In this document: piece by piece, positions 1 to 5,656 of the stretch
How the letters are laid out: each line of letters starts with the position of its first letter
How positions within the stretch are numbered: position 1 is the stretch's first letter
From: Acidobacteriota bacterium
Lineage (GTDB): Bacteria; Acidobacteriota; Blastocatellia; Pyrinomonadales; Pyrinomonadaceae
DNA: 10,157 bases
Direction: 5' to 3'
Assembly (NCBI GenBank): GCA_019247865.1
Contig: JAFBAJ010000199.1
Span: 1-10,157 of the forward strand
Translations under genes and position numbers: made by a program
The notes under the pieces: model-generated
What the model saw: the letters and a program-made list of their open reading frames with translations, nothing else
Databases searched by the model: none
Told to the model about the DNA's origin: nothing

Positions 1-944
1 GGACTTCGATTACTTCTGCGGTCGGCTTGCTCCCTGCCGCGCTTCAAGGAGTGAACATTGATTCTTTCCTCGCCGGGGCCGCAGCAATGGATCGTCTCAC
101 CCGCCGGCGAAACCCGAGGGACAATCCGGCAGCGTTGCTCGCGCTCATGTGGTATCGGCTGGGCAACGGACGTGGCGATAAAGATATGGTCATCCTTCCT
201 TACAAGGACCGTTTGGCGTTGCTCGCCCGATATATCCAGCAACTGGTGATGGAGTCGCTTGGGAAGAAGCTTGATCGCGACGGGGCCACGGTCCACCAGG
301 GGCTGACAGTGTACGGCAATAAAGGGTCCACAGATCAGCATGCCTATGTTCAACAACTGCGCGAAGGCATAGACAATTTTTTTGTCATCTTCATTCGTAT
401 TGATAATCGCAGGGCGGGGCCAGCTCTCCAAATTATGCCGGAGGTAACGCTCGGTGATTATCTCTTCGCTTCCCTCGAAGGCACGAGGAACGCTCTATAC
501 GAAAATGGGCGCGACTCAATCACCGTCACGCTGCCCGATTTAACGCCGTCCTCGCTGGGCGCGCTGGTCGCACTGTTCGAACGTGCGGTCGGACTCTACG
601 CCGAACTTATCAACGTCAATGCTTACCACCAGCCCGGAGTTGACAAGCAGATCGCCGCCGGGGTCGCAGACTTGCAAAGAGAAGTACTGACATATCTCAG
701 GACAGGCCATACGCCGCAAACGGCGGAAGAGATTGCAGACGGCATCGGGAGAACTGAGCAGGTCGAGACGGTCTACAAGCTACTTGAACGTCTGGCCGCA
801 GATCCGTCTCGCGAAATCCGCGTCATGCGTGGGCCGAGTCCGTTTACTGAACGCTTCTGTCATAGTCATCACCTGACTGGCGAAGCGAAACATGATTCAT
901 GTGACAGCAGACCAGATGTCGCCTCGGAGGGCAGAGTCTTATGA
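1..944 (+). CDS. pgi: Glucose-6-phosphate isomerase, C-terminal part (5' end outside window)
   Basis: Cytosolic enzyme interconverting glucose-6-phosphate and fructose-6-phosphate. The frame is open from base 3 with no stop, so the TTG at 27 is not the true start; upstream residues TSITSAVGLLPAAL already match the family. Seen here: the stretch GNKGSTDQHAYVQQ carries the active-site His and phosphate-binding residues, and VNAYHQPGV is the start of the second isomerase signature. The C-terminal extension (about nt 700-840, ending near VETVYKLLERLAADP) is a small helical domain typical of the long cyanobacterial-type Pgi of about 530 residues, so roughly 60% of the protein is present. Oddity: in the second signature the catalytic Lys follows GVD directly, two residues earlier than the family spacing. 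The stop TGA overlaps the ATG of the next gene (ATGA, 941-944), implying translational coupling with the JAMM-FGE gene. Confidence 0.93.
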   Translation, partial: TSITSAVGLLPAALQGVNIDSFLAGAAAMDRLTRRRNPRDNPAALLALMWYRLGNGRGDKDMVILPYKDRLALLARYIQQLVMESLGKKLDRDGATVHQGLTVYGNKGSTDQHAYVQQLREGIDNFFVIFIRIDNRRAGPALQIMPEVTLGDYLFASLEGTRNALYENGRDSITVTLPDLTPSSLGALVALFERAVGLYAELINVNAYHQPGVDKQIAAGVADLQREVLTYLRTGHTPQTAEEIADGIGRTEQVETVYKLLERLAADPSREIRVMRGPSPFTERFCHSHHLTGEAKHDSCDSRPDVASEGRVL

Positions 945-2392
945 GCCAAAACAATCTCATCCTGCCACAGTCTTTGCAGGAGCGTTTTATAACGACGGTG
1001 AAGGAAAGACTGCCACGGAAGTCTTTCGGTTATTTCCTCTCGACCCCGGACACAATGACTCCAAGCGATTTTGTGCTGTTTGAAGATAATATTCGTAACA
1101 GCGCCGACTGGAAGGGGAAGTTTACCGCTTACGGTCAATACTTCGTCGAGCATGACGATGCGGGCTTCGTGGCGACTCCTGAAGAGACATGGCGACTACA
1201 AAAGGAGATCTGGAAGCGCGGCATGGTGGAGGTCGGCGTCTTCCATAGCCACCTGCGGCACCCGGCAAACTTTTCGCAGATCGATTACGAGATGCACATG
1301 CAGCGTTTCAACAACCTGTGGCACGCCACGATCTCCATGAGGAATCCAGACTTTCCGCAGTTCCGCGCCTTCGCCGTTTCTCAGACCGGAGTGCGAGAGC
1401 TAGAGGTCGTACCGGCCCCGCCGGAGGCGTGCGGGCGGCCCCCCGGTCGCTCCCTGAGAAACACGGCCCCGCCCGACGAGATAATCAAGCAGGCGCAACA
1501 AATCCTGAAGCTCGATCATCAGGGGGAACCGCAGTGCAAAGACTCCAAAGCAGTCTTCATGTCTATCCACGCCCTTCTTCAAACAGAACAGAGAGAGGCG
1601 ATTGAAGAGATACTCGTCAACGGTTTTTTGCGCGACAGCGCGCAGCGATATGAGCAATACATCGCTCCGCAGATGCGTCTCATAGAGGGCGGCAGTTTCC
1701 AGATGGGAACGAATGAAGGCCGCGCCCATCACTTCTGCGGCGAAGTCCCGAGCCATAGAGTCACGCTTGCGCCCTTTCACATCGCACAAGTGCAAGTCAC
1801 CAACGAGCTCTTCGGTCTCTACGATCAGAGAAGGCTCGACCTCAGCGCCGATGAGCGGCGGAAACCGGTGGTTGATGTCAACTGGTTCGACGCCGCCACC
1901 TTTGCGATGTGGATGAGCTGCAGGCTGCCGACGGAGGCGGAATGGGAGTTTGCCTGCGGTGCAGGCTCAGAGGGCGAATGGTGCTGTGAAGACGAGAACC
2001 GGCTGGATGGTCATGCCTGGTACAGCGAGAATTCCGGTGGAGAGACTCATCTCGTGGGAACGCGAGCGCCGAACACATTTGATTTGTATGACCTCCACGG
2101 AAACGTCTGGGAATGGTGTCTGGATAGTTATGAGCAGGATTACTATTCGTCCTCGCCGGTTTCCGATCCCCTCAGCCTTGCTCCTCCTTCCGCCGACAAG
2201 GTGTGTCGAGGCGGAAGCGTTCATGCGTTGTCGGAAATGTGTCGCACGCGCTATCGCTCTCATGAGCCATCTGCTTTTAAGGCCGCAGACCTCGGGTTCC
2301 GATTAGCCAAAAGCAATGTCACAGACCTTAACAAAGGAGAGAATAATGGTCACGTTTATGCTCCCTTCGCACCTCTTCGACCTGCTGCCTGA
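941..2392 (+). CDS. JAMM/MPN metallopeptidase-like domain fused to FGE/SUMF1-like domain
   Basis: This is a 483-residue two-domain protein. Residues about 10-155 form a JAMM (Mov34/MPN/PAD-1) domain: FHSHLRHPANFSQID gives the zinc motif H102-x-H104-x7-S112-x2-D115. The usual upstream catalytic Glu (P-x-E-x-x-G) is K27 in PRKSFG. In bacterial ubiquitin-like systems JAMM proteins trim or release MoaD/ThiS-type carriers after Gly-Gly. Residues about 160-240 are a charged helical linker. Residues about 245-457 form an FGE-sulfatase (SUMF1/EgtB/PvdO) fold: MRLIEGGSFQMG, RLPTEAEWEFA, DLHGNVWEW, RGGS, GFRLAKS. True formylglycine-generating enzymes have two Cys after RGGS; here the first is A429 and the second is C434, so formylglycine-generating activity is doubtful. 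The start is ATG 941, with GGAGG at 926-930, overlapping the pgi stop. The last 16 codons overlap the next gene. No signal peptide or membrane segment is visible. Confidence 0.88.
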   Translation: MSQNNLILPQSLQERFITTVKERLPRKSFGYFLSTPDTMTPSDFVLFEDNIRNSADWKGKFTAYGQYFVEHDDAGFVATPEETWRLQKEIWKRGMVEVGVFHSHLRHPANFSQIDYEMHMQRFNNLWHATISMRNPDFPQFRAFAVSQTGVRELEVVPAPPEACGRPPGRSLRNTAPPDEIIKQAQQILKLDHQGEPQCKDSKAVFMSIHALLQTEQREAIEEILVNGFLRDSAQRYEQYIAPQMRLIEGGSFQMGTNEGRAHHFCGEVPSHRVTLAPFHIAQVQVTNELFGLYDQRRLDLSADERRKPVVDVNWFDAATFAMWMSCRLPTEAEWEFACGAGSEGEWCCEDENRLDGHAWYSENSGGETHLVGTRAPNTFDLYDLHGNVWEWCLDSYEQDYYSSSPVSDPLSLAPPSADKVCRGGSVHALSEMCRTRYRSHEPSAFKAADLGFRLAKSNVTDLNKGENNGHVYAPFAPLRPAA

Positions 2393-2639
2393 GGATTACC
2401 ACGCCACCAGATCCTCCCTCATCTCCGTCTCACTTAATTCGGGGTCGTGGAAGGATCTGGTGCTGGAGATTCAAGCGCGTTTCCCGCTCCTGGCAGAGCG
2501 CGTCCTGACGGAATCGGGCAGCCTCGCTTCGGGTTTTGTGCTCGCCGTCAATGACGAGATCATCCGACGAGACTTTGACTCGTTAAAGTTCAACGGCGGT
2601 GATGAGTTCAGTATCATCGCGGCTATGGCCGGGGGCTAA
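2346..2639 (+). CDS. MoaD/ThiS-like ubiquitin-fold sulfur carrier, Gly-Gly terminus
   Basis: This 97-residue beta-grasp protein has the MoaD/ThiS layout: a hydrophobic first strand (MVTFMLPSHLFDLL), a helix with WKDLVLEIQARFPLL, a VLAVNDEIIRRDF hairpin, and the end GGDEFSIIAAMAGG. The C-terminal Gly-Gly is what E1 enzymes adenylate and what receives sulfur as thiocarboxylate, or a protein target. The start is ATG 2346, chosen because GGAG at 2336-2339 lies 6 nt upstream; an in-frame ATG at 2316 would add 10 residues but has no comparable site. The gene overlaps the end of the JAMM-FGE frame by 47 nt, so the two should be co-translated from one mRNA. The likely partner for activation is the E1-rhodanese product encoded at 4129-5583. 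Whether it serves molybdopterin, thiamin, cysteine or tRNA sulfur chemistry, or protein conjugation, cannot be told from the sequence; no moaE, thiG or cysM is present in the window. Confidence 0.85.
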   Translation: MVTFMLPSHLFDLLPEDYHATRSSLISVSLNSGSWKDLVLEIQARFPLLAERVLTESGSLASGFVLAVNDEIIRRDFDSLKFNGGDEFSIIAAMAGG

Positions 2640-2672
2640 GCTTAGGTCGGATTGTCACGCCGGGCGATTCCA

Positions 2673-2705
2673 CAGCGCCACAGGATAGCTTAAAAGTGGC
2701 GGCTG
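2673..2705. terminator. Possible hairpin between convergent genes
   Basis: CAGCGCCAC (2673-2681) pairs with GTGGCGGCTG (2696-2705), with one bulged G and a 14-nt loop. It lies in the 75-nt gap between the stop of the MoaD-like gene and the stop of glgC, which converge. No run of T follows on either strand, so it is a weak terminator candidate at best. Confidence 0.3.
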
Positions 2706-2714
2706 GTCAGAAGC

Positions 2715-3977
2715 CTATCGTTTACTGACGGTTGCTCCGCTGGAAACCTCCAGTTGATGGAATTCAGCGGGCGTGACGTGCGGGTCAATGAGGCAGTTGC
2801 GTCCCACGATTGCGCCGGCCGGAACCTGCGCGCGTTGGCCGACCACAGTGATGCCCGCGTGAAGATTGACAGGTTCGCGCTCATTCGGCGCATTGTCGTC
2901 GCCCGCGCCCACTTGAGCTTCGGCTCCGATGACAACCTGCTTATCCAGTATCGAGCGGTGGATCTGCGCCCCTGCCCTGATGATCGTGTCGTGCATGATG
3001 ATTGAGTCGCGCACTATCGCTCCCTCCGCGACCTGTACGCCGGGCGAGAGGATGCTGTTGATCACAGTGCCGTGGACCACGCAGCCCTGCGAAATCATAC
3101 TGTCGGCAATTTGTGAGGGCTGCAGGCATTTGCTCGGCGGGCGTTGATCCGCGCGAGTGTGAATCATCCAGCTCGAATCGTAAAGGTCAAGGGCGGGCTT
3201 ATTCGCGAGAAGCGAGAGGTTGGATTCCCAGTAGGCCGCAATCGTGCCCATATCCGCCCAGTAACCGTCGAAGCGATAGCCAAAGACGCGGTCACGCTCG
3301 ATCAGGGTGGGAATCATGTTTTTACCGATCTCGTGAGAAGACGATGTGTCCTTTGCATCCTCTTCCAGTCGCCGCAAGAGAAACTTTGGATTGAACACGT
3401 AAATGCCCATCGAGGCGAGAGTGCTTTGAGACTCTTTCGGTTTTTCAGCGAAGTCTCTGACCCGTTGGTCTGCATCAAGCCTCATCATCCCGAAGCGATG
3501 AGTGTCATCCGGGCTGACCTGCGTGACGGCAATGGTGAGGTCGGCGCGCTTCTCGCGGTGAAAGCGCAGAAGGTCGCGGTAGTCCTGCTTGTAGATATGG
3601 TCACCGCAGAGAATCAAGAGCGCATCGTCGGCATCATCCGAGATGAACGAGCGATTCTGGTAGAGCGCGTCGGCGGTGCCCCTGTACCAACCTTGATCGT
3701 TGCGGCCACGATAGGCGGGCCAAATACGGATTCCGCTGGCCCGGCGATAGTTAACGTTCCAGGGTTCGCCGGTGCCGAGGTGCTCCATCAGCGAATGAGG
3801 TTGATACTGAACCAGCACTGCTATCCGGTTCAGCTCGGAGTTGACGGCGTTCGAGAGCGCAAAATCAATAATTCGATACTGACCGGCGAACGGCACGGCG
3901 GGCTTGGCGCGTTGCTCGCAGAGGATACTGAGCCCTCTCCCCTCGCCGCCAGCCATAATCAAGGTAGAAACGCTCAT
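2715..3977 (-). CDS. glgC: Glucose-1-phosphate adenylyltransferase (ADP-glucose pyrophosphorylase)
   Basis: Makes ADP-glucose and pyrophosphate from ATP and glucose-1-phosphate, the committed step of bacterial glycogen synthesis, in the cytosol. At 420 residues it is normal length. Residues 1-240 are the nucleotidyltransferase fold: AGG at 9-11, RAKPAVPFAG (23-32, activator/substrate loop), WYRGTADA (97-104), GDHIYK with the metal Asp D126, and AEKP with K179 for glucose-1-phosphate. The C-terminal third is a left-handed beta-helix of hexapeptide repeats, with GAGDDNAPN and a later GITVVGQRAQVPAGAIVGRN as in GlgCs from several non-enteric phyla. Oddity: the family nucleotide loop GGxGxRL reads GGEGRGL, so the usual Arg is Gly15. 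The start is ATG at 3977-3975, with GGAAG upstream on this strand. glgB lies about 1.7 kb downstream on the other strand; the two are separated by the divergent MoaD-E1-rhodanese gene. Confidence 0.96.
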   Translation of the reverse strand: MSVSTLIMAGGEGRGLSILCEQRAKPAVPFAGQYRIIDFALSNAVNSELNRIAVLVQYQPHSLMEHLGTGEPWNVNYRRASGIRIWPAYRGRNDQGWYRGTADALYQNRSFISDDADDALLILCGDHIYKQDYRDLLRFHREKRADLTIAVTQVSPDDTHRFGMMRLDADQRVRDFAEKPKESQSTLASMGIYVFNPKFLLRRLEEDAKDTSSSHEIGKNMIPTLIERDRVFGYRFDGYWADMGTIAAYWESNLSLLANKPALDLYDSSWMIHTRADQRPPSKCLQPSQIADSMISQGCVVHGTVINSILSPGVQVAEGAIVRDSIIMHDTIIRAGAQIHRSILDKQVVIGAEAQVGAGDDNAPNEREPVNLHAGITVVGQRAQVPAGAIVGRNCLIDPHVTPAEFHQLEVSSGATVSKR

Positions 3978-4128
3978 AATTATCTTCCAGGGTTGTCGTA
4001 ACGGTCGCTCAATAATATTACTGCGGCAATCAGCTCAAGTCACCTCGCAATCAGGACGGAGGGCTTTCTACGGAAGCAACAAGCCCATACCCTCATCTCT
4101 ATGATGACACCCTAAAAGGAGATTAGCC
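3978..4128. promoter_or_regulatory. Divergent promoter region between glgC and MoaD-E1-rhodanese gene
   Basis: This 151-nt gap separates two genes transcribed away from each other, so at least one promoter in each direction is expected. Candidates seen: toward glgC (minus strand), TTGAGC (plus positions 4038-4033), a 15-nt spacer and TATTAT (4017-4012); toward the E1 gene (plus strand), TTGTCG (3993-3998), a 17-nt spacer and TATTAC (4016-4021). Both are partial matches to the sigma-70 consensus, and their -10 elements overlap, so the two polymerases would compete. AAAAGGAGA about 6-14 nt before ATG 4129 is a strong ribosome binding site. No operator palindrome was recognised. Confidence 0.4.
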
Positions 4129-5583
4129 ATGGCAGTCACCATCATCCTCCCCACCGAATTACGCCGGTACGCGGGAGGCAGTTCCGAGGTTCAAGTCGAA
4201 GCCCTGACCGCGGGCGAGGCTCTCAATCGCCTGACGGCAACGCACACAGAGCTTCGCGGGCATCTGTACAACGGGCGAAACATGTTGGGCCGCCATGTCA
4301 CCATTTATCTCAACGATGAAGACATCAGCCACGGCGACGGCGCGAATACGACTCTTAAAGATGGCGACGCCCTTAACATCGTGCCCTCGGCTGCGGGCGT
4401 TGATGAGGAGGCAGAAGGAGAGGCGATGCGGGACCTGCCCGAGCTGACCAACGAAGAGATTGCGCGCTACAGTCGTCATCTCATCCTGCCTGAAGTTGGG
4501 ATGGACGGGCAGCGGCGGCTCAAAGCGGCGAGCGTGCTGATGATTGGCACGGGAGGCTTAGGCGCGCCACTCGGAATGTATCTGGCGGCAGCCGGCGTCG
4601 GTCGTCTCGGCATCGTAGACTTTGATGTGGTGGACGAGTCAAACCTTCAGCGCCAGATTATTCATGGCACAAAAGATGTCGGGCGTCCCAAGATCGAATC
4701 GGCGCGTGACCGCTTGCACGACATCAACCCGCATGTCCGCCTTGACACCTACGAAGCACGTCTCACGAGTGAGAACGCGCTGCAACTCTTCCGTGACTAC
4801 GACGTGATCGTGGATGGCACAGACAACTTCCCGACGCGCTATTTGGTGAACGACGCTTGTGTCCTCACGGGCAAGCCCAATGTCTACGGCTCGATCCTCC
4901 GCTTTGACGGGCAGGCGAGCGTTTTCTGGGCCAGGCGCGGAGCCTGTTATCGCTGCCTCCACCCGGAGCCGCCGCCTCCGGGGCTTGTTCCATCGTGCGC
5001 TGAAGGAGGCGTGCTCGGTGTGCTGCCAGGCATCATTGGCGCGATTCAGGCAAACGAGACCATCAAGATTATCCTCGGAGCGGAGCTTCTGCTGCTCAAT
5101 CGGTTGCTCCTCTTCGACGCGTGGAGGATGCGTTTCCGCGAATTTAAGGTGCGTAAAGACCCTTCGTGCCCGGTCTGTGGCGAGCACCCGACTATCACCG
5201 AGCTGGTTGATTATCAGGACTCTTGCCAGCCCCAGGCGCAAGAGTCAGCGCGTAAGCCACAGATGGAGGAGATTACGGCTGCCGAACTCAAACGACGGCT
5301 CGACGGTGACCCCAATCTTCAAATCATAGACGTGCGTGAGCCACACGAATATCAGATCGCGCATTTGCAGCAGTCGAGGCTGATTCCTCTCAGTCAGGTT
5401 GTCAAACGCATGGGCGAGATCGACCCGAACCGGGAGACAATCGTTCATTGCAAGATGGGCGGGCGCAGCGCCAAGGCCATAGATGCCCTGAAGCTTGCAG
5501 GCTTTACCGGGCGCTTAATCAACCTCCGTGGCGGCATCACCGCCTGGTCTGACGAAGTTGACCCGACCGTGCCCAGGTATTAA
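4129..5583 (+). CDS. MoaD-like / MoeB-ThiF E1 / rhodanese three-domain frame
   Basis: This 484-residue frame joins three parts of a sulfur-transfer or ubiquitin-like activation pathway. Residues 1-90 are a complete MoaD-like beta-grasp domain whose end, IVPSAAGVDEE, lacks the free Gly-Gly. Residues about 105-355 are a MoeB/ThiF adenylating enzyme: GTGGLG at 140-145, NLQRQ (Arg finger), GTDNFPTRY, zinc pairs C273/C276 and C347/C350, and C290 in PSCAEGGVLG, the position of the catalytic Cys in MOCS3/UBA4-type enzymes. Residues about 375-484 are a rhodanese domain with active loop C441-KMGGR. E1-rhodanese fusions are well known (MoeZ, MOCS3); they adenylate the carrier C-terminus and hand it sulfur from a persulfide. 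The added MoaD domain is unusual and looks like a recent join, since one extra G near 4399 would restore Gly-Gly plus TGA TGA. The E1-rhodanese may also start internally at ATG 4426. Confidence 0.9.
   Translation: MAVTIILPTELRRYAGGSSEVQVEALTAGEALNRLTATHTELRGHLYNGRNMLGRHVTIYLNDEDISHGDGANTTLKDGDALNIVPSAAGVDEEAEGEAMRDLPELTNEEIARYSRHLILPEVGMDGQRRLKAASVLMIGTGGLGAPLGMYLAAAGVGRLGIVDFDVVDESNLQRQIIHGTKDVGRPKIESARDRLHDINPHVRLDTYEARLTSENALQLFRDYDVIVDGTDNFPTRYLVNDACVLTGKPNVYGSILRFDGQASVFWARRGACYRCLHPEPPPPGLVPSCAEGGVLGVLPGIIGAIQANETIKIILGAELLLLNRLLLFDAWRMRFREFKVRKDPSCPVCGEHPTITELVDYQDSCQPQAQESARKPQMEEITAAELKRRLDGDPNLQIIDVREPHEYQIAHLQQSRLIPLSQVVKRMGEIDPNRETIVHCKMGGRSAKAIDALKLAGFTGRLINLRGGITAWSDEVDPTVPRY
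4401..4428 (+). promoter_or_regulatory. Internal ribosome binding site and ATG at the MoaD/E1 junction
   Basis: Inside the three-domain frame, AAGGAG (4415-4420) sits 5 nt before an in-frame ATG (4426-4428, M100), directly ahead of the E1 domain start LPELTNEEIARYSRHL. This is the best Shine-Dalgarno spacing in the window and would give a free-standing 385-residue E1-rhodanese. TGATGA at 4401-4406 lies in the frame that a one-base insertion just upstream would create. The arrangement is what two adjacent genes (moaD-like, then moeB-like) would look like. Internal initiation is inferred, not shown. Confidence 0.6.
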
Positions 5584-5641
5584 GCGATAACGGTTCAGGA
5601 AGGCCATGCGCGGCATAAATATAAGCTGACTGAGCAGCACT

Positions 5642-5646
5642 GGAGG
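5642..5646 (+). promoter_or_regulatory. Ribosome binding site of glgB
   Basis: GGAGG ends 10 nt before ATG 5657 in the 73-nt gap after the E1-rhodanese gene. It supports the first ATG over the in-frame ATG at 5672. No separate promoter or terminator was recognised in this gap, so glgB may be read from the upstream transcript. Confidence 0.5.
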
Positions 5647-5656
5647 CTACGAGATC

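Noticed and set aside
3144..4001. 285-codon open frame on the plus strand
   Set aside because: It is fully antisense to glgC, which has all family motifs. The translation has no recognisable domain and is an effect of GC-rich codon use.
4129..4398. JAMM-dependent release of the fused MoaD domain as the main explanation of the fusion
   Set aside because: The junction lacks Gly-Gly (AAGV) and the JAMM protein lacks its catalytic Glu, while a one-base change explains the junction more simply. Kept only as an alternative.
4639..5241. 200-codon open frame on the minus strand
   Set aside because: It lies antisense to the E1 domain, has no motif and no ribosome binding site; a shadow of the real gene.
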